Below, piece after piece: positions 1 to 9,277 of a DNA stretch of 64,000 nucleotides. Under the pieces are notes generated by a model. That model worked only from the letters and a program-made list of their open reading frames with translations. It was not told the origin of the DNA and did no database searches. The DNA is from Dyadobacter sp. CY356 (GTDB lineage: Bacteria; Bacteroidota; Bacteroidia; Cytophagales; Spirosomataceae). A program made the translations under genes and the position numbers. The first letter of the stretch is position 1. Every line of letters starts with the position of its first letter. The DNA is taken from the NCBI RefSeq assembly GCF_021440195.1, contig NZ_JAJTSZ010000005.1, positions 434,001-498,000 on the forward strand. Reading direction: 5' to 3'.

Positions 1-86
1 CCTGTCTCTAACATATAAGCACACACCTTATTTAATTTTACAATCAACATTTATTATATTGTTCAATCATCTACCTAACTTCATTA

Positions 87-1457
87 ATGCCAATGTCCAG
101 GACTTCTCCTATTCTATTGATTTTTCTATTTACTTTTCTCTTCTCAAATAACACATTTTCGCAGTCTGTCCCGATCATTCTTAACGAAAGAGAACGCGCC
201 ATTGCCGTCGATGATATTCTGGAAGACAGGATTGAAAATTTGCTTCCAACTTTGATGCGACGGGAGGGAATTGATATGTGGGTGATTATTTCGAGAGAAT
301 ATAATGAAGATCCGGTAATGAAAACGATGCTTCCCAGCACATGGCTTTCGGCCCGAAGACGGACGGTTATGGTATTTTTCGATCCGGGGGCCGGGAAACC
401 GCTTGATAAACTGGCGATTGCGCGATATGATGTTGGAACATTATTGAAAGGGGAATGGGACATCAGTTCAAATCCGGATCAGTGGGATGCGCTGGCAAAA
501 GTGATTAAACAAAAAAATCCGAAGAAAATCGGGCTCAATTTCTCCAAAAATTACGGACATGCGGACGGTCTGACTTATAACGAACACGAAGAATTCCTTC
601 AAAAACTTCCAAAAGAATTTCAGTCAAAGATTGTTTCAGCAGAAAAACTGGCCGTTGGCTGGCTGGAAACCAGAACAGAGAAGGAAATGGTCATATACCC
701 AATGATCTGCCGGATTTCTCATGAAATTATTGAAGAGGCATTTTCAGAAAAAGTGATCCAGCCTGGATTAACTACGATTGATGATGTTGTCTGGTTTTTG
801 AGACAACGTGTTACGGACCTGGGATTGGAAACCTGGTTTCATCCGACTATCGATATTCAGCGCGCAGATGACCAGAAATTTGACCATTTAAGAACATTTT
901 CAAAACGCCCGGGAAATCAGGTGATTTTGCCAGGAGATTTGCTGCACTGTGATTTTGGGATAACATACCTGCGCCTTAATACTGATCAGCAGCAACATGC
1001 TTATATTCTTAAACCGTACGAAACGGCAGTTCCTGAATATTTAAGAAAGGCGTTTGCTACTGGAAATCGTCTTCAGGATATTCTGGTCTCACAGTTTAAA
1101 TCCGGAAAAACGGGTAACCAGATTCTTCTGGATGCCTTAGCCCAGGCAGAAAAAGAGGCAATTAACGGGTCAATTTACACCCATCCCATCGGGTCACATG
1201 GCCATGCTGCCGGACCGACGATCGGTTTGTGGGATCAGCAAAAAGGTGTGAAAGGTCCCGGCGATTATCCATTATATGAGAACACTGCTTACTCGATTGA
1301 GTTAAATGCAGCAGTTAAAATTGACGAGTGGAATAAGTCCATACGCGTGATGCTTGAAGAAGATGGTTATTTTGATAAAACCGGTTTCAGATTTATCAAT
1401 GGCAGGCAGAAAGAAATTTTTGTTATTCCAAGATTAACGACTAATGTGGGGAAATAA
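87..1457 (+). CDS. Secreted M24-family metallopeptidase (Xaa-Pro aminopeptidase-like)
   Basis: A 456-residue protein with an N-terminal signal peptide (hydrophobic core followed by NNTFSQ, cleavage near residue 26), so probably periplasmic. An N-terminal creatinase-like region is followed from about residue 210 by a pita-bread M24 domain. The five metal ligands of the family can be placed: Asp in CDFG, Asp in NTDQ, His in SHGHAAGP, Glu in YSIELN and Glu in MLEEDGYF. M24 enzymes use two metal ions to cleave N-terminal residues, often before proline; the exact substrate cannot be read here. ATG codons at 87 and 93 are both possible starts. The gene stands alone and is followed by a small co-directional gene. 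Confidence 0.85.
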   Translation: MPMSRTSPILLIFLFTFLFSNNTFSQSVPIILNERERAIAVDDILEDRIENLLPTLMRREGIDMWVIISREYNEDPVMKTMLPSTWLSARRRTVMVFFDPGAGKPLDKLAIARYDVGTLLKGEWDISSNPDQWDALAKVIKQKNPKKIGLNFSKNYGHADGLTYNEHEEFLQKLPKEFQSKIVSAEKLAVGWLETRTEKEMVIYPMICRISHEIIEEAFSEKVIQPGLTTIDDVVWFLRQRVTDLGLETWFHPTIDIQRADDQKFDHLRTFSKRPGNQVILPGDLLHCDFGITYLRLNTDQQQHAYILKPYETAVPEYLRKAFATGNRLQDILVSQFKSGKTGNQILLDALAQAEKEAINGSIYTHPIGSHGHAAGPTIGLWDQQKGVKGPGDYPLYENTAYSIELNAAVKIDEWNKSIRVMLEEDGYFDKTGFRFINGRQKEIFVIPRLTTNVGK

Positions 1458-1526
1458 CCATTTCCCCGATTTAGGTTTGGTACGATAATTTTAAAGATAT
1501 CACTATCAAACAATAACTTGCGAATT

Positions 1527-1817
1527 ATGGATAAGATTGAGAAGTATAAAGCAATGGAAAAAATTCTTCGTGAAATCGAAGATTTGAAAAATAGTGAAAC
1601 GGCCGTTATCAAAAAAATTGGCCAGGTAGAAACCGAAAATATGAATGTCAACGCTGATGGCCTGGATGCCTCACTGACTGAAATTTATGACGGTGCCTAC
1701 AAAAATCTGGAAAATATTGAAGCGTTACACGTTTCATTTACTGAGAAAGTTTCAGACTTTAAAGAAACTAATAAAATTACAGATGATATGCTTCTTGAAA
1801 TCAGAGAACAATCATAG
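1527..1817 (+). CDS. Small helical acidic protein of unknown function
   Basis: An unrecognised 96-residue protein starting MDKIEKYK, rich in Glu, Lys, Asn and Asp, with heptad-like spacing of Ile and Leu that suggests an all-helical, possibly coiled-coil fold. It has no signal peptide, membrane segment or cysteine. A TTG nine bases upstream is in frame, but ATG at 1527 gives the more natural start. It lies 69 bp after the M24 peptidase stop and is followed by a strong hairpin terminator, so it may share a transcript with the peptidase or have its own. Codon use resembles the neighbours and I take it as real. Confidence 0.6.
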   Translation: MDKIEKYKAMEKILREIEDLKNSETAVIKKIGQVETENMNVNADGLDASLTEIYDGAYKNLENIEALHVSFTEKVSDFKETNKITDDMLLEIREQS

Positions 1818-1851
1818 GTTAATTGAAAAATAGCCGTTACGGCATAATGGT

Positions 1852-1886
1852 GAGGTCAGCTTTTAAATGAGCTGACCTCTCTTTTT
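1852..1886 (+). terminator. Rho-independent terminator
   Basis: Ten-base arms GAGGTCAGCT and AGCTGACCTC (1852-1861 and 1870-1879) around an 8-base AT loop are followed by TCTTTTT. It closes the M24 peptidase/small protein unit before the convergent carboxylase gene. Confidence 0.85.
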
Positions 1887-1905
1887 GTCCTATAAAGTTA
1901 TTTTT

Positions 1906-3519
1906 TTAAACCTGAATAATCCCAACATTAAAAGTCTCTCTGATAGGCGCGTGATTCGCAGCTTCAATACCGATTGAAATTATTTTCCGGGTTTCAACCG
2001 GGTCAATAATTCCATCAACCCAGAGCCTGGCTGCGGCGTAGTATGGCGATAATTCCTCATTATAACGATCCGTAATCTGACTCAATAATTCCTGTTCTGC
2101 TTCCGGTGTAATTTCTTTACCTTGTGATTTCAGCGTTGCCGTTTGAATTTGTACCAATGTTTTTGCAGCCGTAGCACCACTCATAACCGCCATTTGTGCC
2201 GTCGGCCAGGAATAAATTAATCTGGGGTCATATGCTTTTCCACACATAGCATAATTGCCGGCTCCATAGGAATTGCCAACGATGAACGTGAATTTTGGCA
2301 CCACAGAATTCGCCACAGCGTTGACCATTTTTGCCCCATCTTTAATTATTCCACCTTGTTCCGCCCGGCTTCCGACCATAAAACCGGTCACGTCATGAAA
2401 GAAAACCAATGGGATTTTCTTTTGATTACAATTCATAATAAATCTTGCAGCCTTATCCGCAGACTCTCCATAGATCACGCCGCCCATCTGCATTTCACCT
2501 TTTCCGGATTTTACCATTTTCCGCTGATTTGCTACAATGCCAACGGCCCAACCTTCAATCCTAGCATAGGCGCAGATAATCGTTTTCCCATAATCAGGCT
2601 TATATTCGTCCAGCTCGGAAGCATCCACTAAGCATTCCAGAATCTGTTTCATGTCGTAGGGTTTCAGCCTGTCGACAGGGAGAATGTCATAAATATCTTC
2701 GGGGAATCGGGCGGGAGTTTCAGCTATTTTTCTATCGAAACCGGCTATTGCTGACTGTCCGATTTTATCAATATGTCTTTTGATGGCATCCAGGCAAGAT
2801 TTATCATCCGGATATTTGTTATCAGTAACACCCGAAATTTCACAATGCATCGCTGCCCCGCCTAATGTTTCTGCGTCCACATCTTCTCCAACAGATGATT
2901 TTACCAGATAAGGCCCGGCAAGAAACACGGATCCGGTTCCTTCCACGATCATAGCCTCATCGGACATAATCGGCAAATAAGCCCCACCGGCAACACAGCT
3001 CCCCATAATCGCGGAAATCTGCACAATTCCCATGGCCGACATTTTTGCATTATTTCTGAAAATTCTTCCAAAATGTTCTTTATCTGCAAATACTTCGGCT
3101 TGCATAGGAAGGTATACTCCCGCGCTGTCGACCAGATAAATGATCGGCAACAGATTTTCCATTGAGATTTCCTGCGCCCGTAAATTTTTCTTCGCAGTAA
3201 TGGGAAACCAGGCTCCGGCTTTAACAGTGGCATCATTGGCCACAATCACACATTGTTTGCCAGAAATATACCCGATCCCGGCCACAACACCACCCGATGG
3301 ACAACCACCGTCTTCTTCATACATTCCGTCACCTACAAAAGCACCGATTTCCAGGAAGTATGAATCTTCATCAATTAAATAATCTATCCGCTCCCGCGCT
3401 GTAAGTTTTCCTTTTTTATGATGAGCCTCAATCTTTTTCAGTCCTCCGCCCAGTTTTACTTTTTCATACCGCTCATTAAGATTTTCAATAAGCTGCCGTG
3501 TGTTTTCCTGAATTGCCAT
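1906..3519 (-). CDS. Acyl-CoA carboxylase carboxyltransferase (beta) subunit, MCC-type
   Basis: A 537-residue biotin-dependent carboxyltransferase with two crotonase-like halves (about 30-280 and 290-530). Family features include GKLTARERIDYLID near the N-terminus, GGAYLPIMSDEA in the first half, and GNSYGAGNYAMCGKAYDPR with WPTAQMAVM in the second. It transfers the carboxyl group from biotin to an acyl-CoA. The layout and length fit methylcrotonyl-CoA carboxylase beta rather than AccD, but propionyl- or geranyl-CoA specificity cannot be excluded. No biotin carboxylase or biotin carrier gene lies nearby, so its alpha subunit must be encoded elsewhere. The ATG at 3519 gives the usual family N-terminus. 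Confidence 0.88.
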   Translation of the reverse strand: MAIQENTRQLIENLNERYEKVKLGGGLKKIEAHHKKGKLTARERIDYLIDEDSYFLEIGAFVGDGMYEEDGGCPSGGVVAGIGYISGKQCVIVANDATVKAGAWFPITAKKNLRAQEISMENLLPIIYLVDSAGVYLPMQAEVFADKEHFGRIFRNNAKMSAMGIVQISAIMGSCVAGGAYLPIMSDEAMIVEGTGSVFLAGPYLVKSSVGEDVDAETLGGAAMHCEISGVTDNKYPDDKSCLDAIKRHIDKIGQSAIAGFDRKIAETPARFPEDIYDILPVDRLKPYDMKQILECLVDASELDEYKPDYGKTIICAYARIEGWAVGIVANQRKMVKSGKGEMQMGGVIYGESADKAARFIMNCNQKKIPLVFFHDVTGFMVGSRAEQGGIIKDGAKMVNAVANSVVPKFTFIVGNSYGAGNYAMCGKAYDPRLIYSWPTAQMAVMSGATAAKTLVQIQTATLKSQGKEITPEAEQELLSQITDRYNEELSPYYAAARLWVDGIIDPVETRKIISIGIEAANHAPIRETFNVGIIQV

Positions 3520-3597
3520 AACCTGATGAAATGTATTTGAAACATCATTATTTCAATTTCAAGATAGAGATTTCTTGGAACCTTTGCTATCAAAAGC

Positions 3598-3628
3598 AAA
3601 AAAGTCGTCTGCTGACGCAAACGACTTT
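3598..3628 (-). terminator. Terminator of the MCE gene
   Basis: Arms AAAGTCGT (3601-3608) and ACGACTTT (3621-3628) form a hairpin. Read on the minus strand it ends in TTTTTT, 30 bp after the stop of the MCE-family gene. Confidence 0.75.
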
Positions 3629-3657
3629 CTCTATATTTGAACCTTAACCTGTAACTT

Positions 3658-4626
3658 CTATTTAATTTTTGTTGTCGTATCTAACAGCGATTCAGACGGA
3701 CCTTTGTCTTTTTTACCAAAAACTGATAAATGGACATAACGTTTTGGATATTCCCGGAAATTAGTCAAAAGTTTATTAAGACTAACAATTGTACTGTTCA
3801 TATTATTATACAATGTCTCATCTTTTATCAATTTGCCGGCTGTTCCTTTTCCTGATTCAACCTCAGCCAATAAATGACGCAACTCCAAAATCGTCTGATT
3901 TGCACTTTGAACCGTAGCGCCTAATCTTAAAGCCTGGAGTGAATCCGCAAATGATCCTGTTCTGGCAAGAATCGGCTTCAATTCTTTTTCGGTTTCAACA
4001 AGCGATTCAGACAGTTTGTTAAGATTGGAAGTCATAACCAAAAGATTTTTACGATTTTCAGTAACCATTCCCTGCACAGCATTTCCTGTCTGATCGTAGT
4101 TTTTTATCATTTGGTTTAAAATCTTGCCGGTTTCTTTAAACCCATCCGCCACCGCTGCCAGATTTTGAATTAACGAATCTGCATGTGTTACCAGAGGCAA
4201 TGCTTTTTCCTGTAATATGGCCGAAATACCAGACTCCTTTTTTCCAAGCAAAGTATCATTATCCTGCAAATTGACAGAGGAAGCTCCCATTGAGAGGTGA
4301 ATCACTTTTCCGCCAAGCAATCCGCCATCGGCTAATAAAGCAGCGGTTCCTTTTGGCAAAACAATACCTTTTTGAATATCAAGTGAAACCAGAAGACGGT
4401 TTTGCTGATTTTGCAGTAATTTTATTTCCTGAACCCGTCCAACATTTAATCCATTGAGCAGCACAGGATTGGAAGCAGTCAACCCGTCAATATTATCGTA
4501 AATAACGTAGTACTTATATGTTCGCGAAAATACGTCCGAGCCTTTAAGAATATGGAAGCCGAAATATAATAAGACCATCGCCATAACCGCCATTAACCCG
4601 ACTTTGACTTCTTTTGTTAGCTTCAT
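3658..4626 (-). CDS. MCE-family (MlaD-like) membrane-anchored lipid-transport protein
   Basis: A 322-residue protein with one N-terminal membrane helix (VGLMAVMAMVLLYFGFHIL, about residues 8-27) and an MlaD/MCE domain directly after it (about 35-115, including NPVLLNGLNVGRVQEI). The C-terminal part is long and helical with Leu/Ile/Asn heptads. MCE proteins form hexamers in the periplasm that pass phospholipids between the membranes. No MlaE permease or MlaF ATPase is adjacent, which is common when the system is split. The gene is 113 bp downstream of the amidase gene on the same strand and may share its transcript; it has its own terminator. Confidence 0.85.
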   Translation of the reverse strand: MKLTKEVKVGLMAVMAMVLLYFGFHILKGSDVFSRTYKYYVIYDNIDGLTASNPVLLNGLNVGRVQEIKLLQNQQNRLLVSLDIQKGIVLPKGTAALLADGGLLGGKVIHLSMGASSVNLQDNDTLLGKKESGISAILQEKALPLVTHADSLIQNLAAVADGFKETGKILNQMIKNYDQTGNAVQGMVTENRKNLLVMTSNLNKLSESLVETEKELKPILARTGSFADSLQALRLGATVQSANQTILELRHLLAEVESGKGTAGKLIKDETLYNNMNSTIVSLNKLLTNFREYPKRYVHLSVFGKKDKGPSESLLDTTTKIK

Positions 4627-4739
4627 GAAGTTAATAGTAAATGGCTTTCAACTTTTGTCGAAAGCTTAAAAATTAATGTATACAAATTTCCCTTATTGAT
4701 AAATGACAACTGATCAATAAAAAACCCTATGACAAATGC

Positions 4740-5537
4740 TTAATTATCCATTTGTTTTTTGTAAACCTTGAACGCCTGAAGAATCGATTCAGCCACTTCG
4801 TCCTGGCCATCTTCGGAATTCAAATATTCTTCCTCTTCCGGTGTCGACAAAAATCCAGTTTCAATCAGTACACTGGGCATTGTGGTTCTCCATAATACAA
4901 GAAATCCTGCTTGCTTAACTCCACGGCTATCACGGTCCGATACCGAGCGAAATTTCTTTTCAACATGATCCGCAAAACGCAGACTGCTTGAAATAAATGC
5001 GCTTTGATAGTTGGCAAGCATAATGGCCGCCAGCGGAGAATCCGGATCAAAACCCTTATATTTTTGTTTATAATTCGTTTCTTTAAGAATTACCGAGTTC
5101 TCACGCTTTGCAACTTCAAGGTTACCATTTGTCTTGTGTAACCCCATCACGTACGTCTCAGTTCCTCTAACACTGTGTGAATTGGGCGTCGAGTTGCAAT
5201 GAATGGATATAAAAAGATCAGCATTATTACGGTTAGCGAAAGCGGAACGTTCTCCAAGCTCAATAAATTCGTCCGTATCACGGGTATATAGTACTCTGAC
5301 GTCAGGAGAATCTGCCTTGATTTTACGGCCCAGGGCAAGGGCAATTCTCAGGGCTACATTAGATTCCCTCGCCTTTTTTCCTCTTGTCCCGATATCATGA
5401 CCACCGTGGCCGGCATCAATAACCACAACATTTACCTTACTTTGCAAACGATTTGGAGCGGGGTTGTTACGAAAAGCAAACGCCAGACTTAAAGCCAGAC
5501 AACTCGTTGCAATTACGATTTTAAGAACTTTTAACAT
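4740..5537 (-). CDS. N-acetylmuramoyl-L-alanine amidase (Amidase_3)
   Basis: A 265-residue zinc amidase with an N-terminal hydrophobic segment (residues 4-22) that acts as export signal or anchor. The Amidase_3 fold spans about 36-255. Zinc and catalytic residues are visible: His44 in DAGHGG, Glu58 in ARESN, His113 in SIHCNS and Glu226 in IETGF. It cleaves the amide bond between MurNAc and the peptide stem during cell separation or wall turnover. There is no LysM or SPOR domain, so localisation must come from partners. It is divergent from lptD and precedes the MCE gene, giving an envelope-biogenesis neighbourhood. Confidence 0.9.
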   Translation of the reverse strand: MLKVLKIVIATSCLALSLAFAFRNNPAPNRLQSKVNVVVIDAGHGGHDIGTRGKKARESNVALRIALALGRKIKADSPDVRVLYTRDTDEFIELGERSAFANRNNADLFISIHCNSTPNSHSVRGTETYVMGLHKTNGNLEVAKRENSVILKETNYKQKYKGFDPDSPLAAIMLANYQSAFISSSLRFADHVEKKFRSVSDRDSRGVKQAGFLVLWRTTMPSVLIETGFLSTPEEEEYLNSEDGQDEVAESILQAFKVYKKQMDN

Positions 5538-5598
5538 TATTTTTTAGTTACGGCGTTATTCTTTAGGAGTTTCTCTGCTAATTTTGACATTCGTTATG

Positions 5599-5606
5599 CA
5601 AAAATA
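5599..5606 (-). promoter_or_regulatory. Putative -7 box of the amidase gene
   Basis: The minus strand reads TATTTTTG, an exact TAnnTTTG, 61 bp upstream of the amidase ATG. No TTG is seen at the expected -33 distance. A weaker plus-strand box (TCCTTTTG at 5608-5615, with TTTTG 21 bp upstream) abuts it and faces lptD. Confidence 0.4.
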
Positions 5607-5612
5607 CTCCTT

Positions 5613-8516
5613 TTGTTAGAACTGAAAAAAAAGGCGATTATTATATCGCTGGGACTTGTTGCGTTTCTTCTGCTTGGGACGATGGCTTGTGTGAAGCAAA
5701 GCACTAAGAAATCTGGAAAAGATCTTCTGACATCGAAAGCCAAAACTAAAAATTCTGCACCTTCGGTAGCAGACAAATCTGCTTTGGCTACATTACCAGA
5801 CGGAAAAATCGCCAGAATTGATACACTACCTTTAACGGATTCAACCCTGGCAGACTCTGCGATCATCAAGGCAAATATGGCCATTGCCGATTCTCTGGCA
5901 GCCGATTCCTTATCCAACCCTGACGATCTTCAAAACGATGTCAAGTATACCGCCGAAGATTCTACCATCATGGATGTCGTGCTTAAACAAGTACATCTTT
6001 ACGGAAACGCGGAGGTAAATTATGGCACGATAAATCTAAAAGCAAATTATATACGTCTGAACTGGGTAACAAATGAAGTGCTGGCGCATGGCACTTATGA
6101 CTCAACTTCCCAGAAAACGATCGGTGAGCCTATTTTTCAGGACGGACCAGAAACTTATAATACCAAAGAAATCCGCTATAATTTTAAATCCAAAAAAGCC
6201 ATTATCAGAGGAATTGTCACCCAGCAAGGGGACGGAAATGTACGTGGCGACCGGGTAAAAAAGGATACGGAAGGTAATTTTTATATACAAAAATCAATTT
6301 ATACAACCTGTAATCTCACCCATCCGCATTATTACATCAATGCTCCGAAGATTAAAATGGTTAATAAAAAACAGGTTATTTCCGGGCCGTTCAATCTCGT
6401 GATTGCAGATGTTCCTTTGCCTATTGTTATTCCATTTGGGTTTTTTCCTTTTCCAAAAAAGAAAGAAGCAGGAACTTCCGGTATTATTTTCCCAACCTAC
6501 GGACAGGAGCCAAACGGGCGTGGATTTTATCTTCGCGACGGCGGCTATTATTTTGCAATCAGTGAATATATCAATGCATCGGTAACCGGACAAATTTATT
6601 CAACGGGAAGCTGGGGGCTTGGCGTAGCTACAACTTATTCAAAGCGTTACCAGTATTCAGGTAACTTTTCTTTACGATACAATAAAAACAGGTCCAGTGA
6701 TGAGGTTTTAAACCTTCGGGGTCTGGGTGGCACTTCCGATTTCAACCTCGTTTGGTCACATGCGCCAAAACCGAGGGGCAGCTCAACATTTTCTGCAAAC
6801 GTAAATATTGCCAGTAATAACTACAACTCGTTACAAGAGACAAATGCCGCGAAGTATACCGCAAACGTAGCGAGTTCTTCCATTCAATATAACAAAACGA
6901 TGGGGCAGTATCTGAGGGCTGCTGCCAGTTTACGAGTAAACCAGAATTTTGGACAAAGAGTTGGTACCAGCAATGTTAAAGTGGGCGGAAAAACCAATAT
7001 CTCATCCGATTTCAGTTTTGGTGTAAACCAGATTGCTCCGTTTGCATTGAACGGGGGCCGTTCAAGATGGTATGACAGTTTTCGTTTAGGAATGGATTTT
7101 AGCGGAAATTATACATTGACAAACTCAATCACTTTGATTGACACCTCCTACACACGACTTGGTTTCAGGGTTGATAATAAAATAAGAAAAGCGACAGATT
7201 CGACAGGGGCGACGATACCGCTTACTCTGCCATTTAATATTGCAAACCTGCCGGAATTCGCGAAAGATGCTCAATTTACAGGTACTTACAGCATCCCGAT
7301 TTCGCTGCCAAACTTTAAGATTTTCCGCTTTATCAATTTAACGCCAAGCATGTCCTTGTCTGGCCAGATTTATACCAAGCAATATCAATACACATTTAAG
7401 GGAGGTAATACGGTTCACATTGATACGCTGAACAAAATTGGAAATCAATATTCCTACAACTTCGGGGCGGGCGTTAACACGCGTTTTTACGGAACATTTT
7501 TTGTCCGGGGAAAACGGCTTGAAGCTATCCGGCATACGGTTATCCCAACCTTATCCTATACCTATACGCCGGATTTTACGGGTGATAATTATGGTTTTTA
7601 CCAGACAGTTCAGATTAATGAATTGGGAGAAACAAAAAAATTATCCCGTTACAATGGCATTGGCACGGGGGTAAGCAATGGCAGAGCTACGAGTGTCATT
7701 TCATTCAGTTTGAATAACTCTTTCGAGATGAAGCTTAAATCCAAAAGTGATACTGCGGCTGCCCAGTTTACAAAAGTTTCTTTGCTGGATAATTTAAGTT
7801 TCGGTGGAAATTATAACCTGATGGCAGATTCCCTCAAATTATCCAATATCACGGTGAATGCTAACGGGCGTATAGGTAAGAATTTAAACATCAACTTCAA
7901 TGCCAACCTGGATCCTTACGCCTATATCGCAGATCCGGTTTACAGAACCAATACAACCGGTATACGGGTCAACCAGTATGCAGTTACAAAAGGACAGGGA
8001 CTGGCCAATTTACAAAACCTTGGATTTACATTAGGGACCAGTTTTTCTCCAAAAAAATCGGACAAAACAAAACCGGCCGCCACGACAACCGGATTGCCTG
8101 ATGCAAATGTGACCGAAGAACAGCGGGAATTTATAAGGCGTAATGCAGATATGTATGTCGATTTTAATGTGCCCTGGAATTTGTCACTGAACTATAACTT
8201 TGGGTTGACCAAACCGGGTCTGTCTAATGCTACGCTGATTCAGGCGATTAATGCTACGGGAGATTTGAGTTTGTCGACCAATTTTAAAATCAGCGTTACG
8301 ACCGGTTTCGATTTTACAGCCTTCAAACCAACCATTACGACCTTGACATTATACCGTGATCTGCATTGCTGGGATATGAGTTTCAGCTGGACGCCTTTTG
8401 CGGGAAGTGCTTCGCGTGTAAGTAATTATAATTTTATCCTGAAAGTAAAATCAAGTATTCTTCAGGATTTGAAACTGACCAGAAGACGGTCGTTCCAGGA
8501 TAGAGCAGCATATTAG
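5613..8516 (+). CDS. lptD: LptD-like LPS-assembly outer-membrane protein
   Basis: A 967-residue envelope protein. The hydrophobic N-terminus (about residues 8-24) acts as an export signal. A low-complexity Ala/Ser/Asp linker (30-105) leads to an OstA/LptA-like periplasmic domain (about 115-270, with VKYTAEDS and LYGNAEVNYG), then a long beta-rich region typical of the LptD barrel. With LptE it would insert lipopolysaccharide into the outer leaflet. No ATG fits the frame near the start: TTG at 5613 gives MLELKKK before the signal, and CTG at 5622 is an alternative. A Cys lies near the end of the signal (GTMAC), but LptD is not normally a lipoprotein, so I do not call a lipobox. Confidence 0.85.
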   Translation: MLELKKKAIIISLGLVAFLLLGTMACVKQSTKKSGKDLLTSKAKTKNSAPSVADKSALATLPDGKIARIDTLPLTDSTLADSAIIKANMAIADSLAADSLSNPDDLQNDVKYTAEDSTIMDVVLKQVHLYGNAEVNYGTINLKANYIRLNWVTNEVLAHGTYDSTSQKTIGEPIFQDGPETYNTKEIRYNFKSKKAIIRGIVTQQGDGNVRGDRVKKDTEGNFYIQKSIYTTCNLTHPHYYINAPKIKMVNKKQVISGPFNLVIADVPLPIVIPFGFFPFPKKKEAGTSGIIFPTYGQEPNGRGFYLRDGGYYFAISEYINASVTGQIYSTGSWGLGVATTYSKRYQYSGNFSLRYNKNRSSDEVLNLRGLGGTSDFNLVWSHAPKPRGSSTFSANVNIASNNYNSLQETNAAKYTANVASSSIQYNKTMGQYLRAAASLRVNQNFGQRVGTSNVKVGGKTNISSDFSFGVNQIAPFALNGGRSRWYDSFRLGMDFSGNYTLTNSITLIDTSYTRLGFRVDNKIRKATDSTGATIPLTLPFNIANLPEFAKDAQFTGTYSIPISLPNFKIFRFINLTPSMSLSGQIYTKQYQYTFKGGNTVHIDTLNKIGNQYSYNFGAGVNTRFYGTFFVRGKRLEAIRHTVIPTLSYTYTPDFTGDNYGFYQTVQINELGETKKLSRYNGIGTGVSNGRATSVISFSLNNSFEMKLKSKSDTAAAQFTKVSLLDNLSFGGNYNLMADSLKLSNITVNANGRIGKNLNINFNANLDPYAYIADPVYRTNTTGIRVNQYAVTKGQGLANLQNLGFTLGTSFSPKKSDKTKPAATTTGLPDANVTEEQREFIRRNADMYVDFNVPWNLSLNYNFGLTKPGLSNATLIQAINATGDLSLSTNFKISVTTGFDFTAFKPTITTLTLYRDLHCWDMSFSWTPFAGSASRVSNYNFILKVKSSILQDLKLTRRRSFQDRAAY

Positions 8517-8619
8517 CTTTTAGCTGTTGGCCGCGCGACGGACCGCTTTAAGCTTTGATGGGTGAGCTTATTCATCCACTTTGCTTGAAATATTACTAAT
8601 TAATTCTATTTCGTCATAA

Positions 8620-8648
8620 AAGAAAAGCCGACCTTTTGGGCCAGCTTT
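8620..8648 (-). terminator. Terminator of the DUF1573 gene
   Basis: Minus-strand RNA would form a 10-bp stem (two G-U pairs) around CAAAA, using plus positions 8624-8633 and 8639-8648, and runs into UUUUCUUUU. It lies 24 bp past the stop of the DUF1573 gene. Confidence 0.65.
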
Positions 8649-8671
8649 ATCAATAATTTTTTTAAGATAAA

Positions 8672-9070
8672 TTACTTTGACGAAGCTTTTGCTGCCTCTT
8701 TTGCAACAACTTCTCCATTAAGGTATAAAGTAATAGATCCGCCTTCTGTATTACTGAAAACAGTAACAGGCTTGTTGAAAGAACCGGCCGCAGCAGCGTT
8801 AAATGTTGCTTTGATGATACCTGTTTTTCCTGGCAATACTGGCGCCTTTGACCATACAGGTGTAGTACATCCGCATGATACTGTTACGTTTGAAATAACA
8901 ACCGGATCAGTACCTGTGTTTGTGAATACAAATTCATTTGTAACTGGTGTTCCCTGAGGAACTTTACCAAATTTGTGTGTTTCTTCTTTAAATTTCAAAA
9001 CACCTTTTTGTGCAAAACTGACAGTGGTTAAACCAACTAGTAAAACCAACGCGGAAAAGAATACTTTCAT
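8672..9070 (-). CDS. DUF1573 domain exported protein
   Basis: A 132-residue protein when started at ATG 9070, which opens directly on a signal peptide (MKVFFSALVLLVGLTTVSFAQ). The rest is one DUF1573 immunoglobulin-like domain with family motifs FGKVPQGTPV, FVFTNTGTDPVVI and VSCGCTTPVW. The CGC pair is characteristic of the family. These proteins are common in Bacteroidota; their function is not established. An in-frame start 45 bases upstream would only add a poorly hydrophobic tail. The gene has its own terminator and is divergent from the E1 dehydrogenase gene. Confidence 0.85.
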   Translation of the reverse strand: MKVFFSALVLLVGLTTVSFAQKGVLKFKEETHKFGKVPQGTPVTNEFVFTNTGTDPVVISNVTVSCGCTTPVWSKAPVLPGKTGIIKATFNAAAAGSFNKPVTVFSNTEGGSITLYLNGEVVAKEAAKASSK

Positions 9071-9188
9071 AGTTGTAGTGGTAACGTTTTTGTGTAAAAT
9101 TGATTTAAATAACAAGATTAAAGTTTAATAACGAAATTTAGTAAACATTAACTTATGTTAACAATGCATTTAAACTTATTATGATTCA

Positions 9189-9221
9189 TTGTTATGATTA
9201 TTATTTTCCTGCATAATTTTG
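9189..9221 (+). promoter_or_regulatory. Putative promoter of the E1 dehydrogenase gene
   Basis: TTG at 9189-9191 and TAATTTTG at 9214-9221 match the Bacteroidota -33/-7 pattern with a 22-bp spacer. The predicted leader to ATG 9278 is about 50 bases. Confidence 0.5.
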
Positions 9222-9277
9222 GCGTGCATTATAAAAAAATGTAACTTAACTACGGTTTCAACCCGTAACGTTTGCTT

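Noticed and set aside
1..24. The window begins CCTGTCTCTAACATATAAG, a partial match to the transposon mosaic end used in sequencing libraries
   Set aside because: Only the first eight bases (CTGTCTCT) agree; the rest differs, and the sequence reads on normally into a gene. Coincidence is the simplest explanation.
71..463. A 130-codon minus-strand frame opposite the M24 peptidase gene
   Set aside because: It lies wholly antisense to a well-supported gene, has a Ser-rich composition and no recognisable domain.
5613..5690. LptD as a lipoprotein (Cys after GTMA)
   Set aside because: The residues before Cys are a poor lipobox, and LptD is not known to be lipidated.
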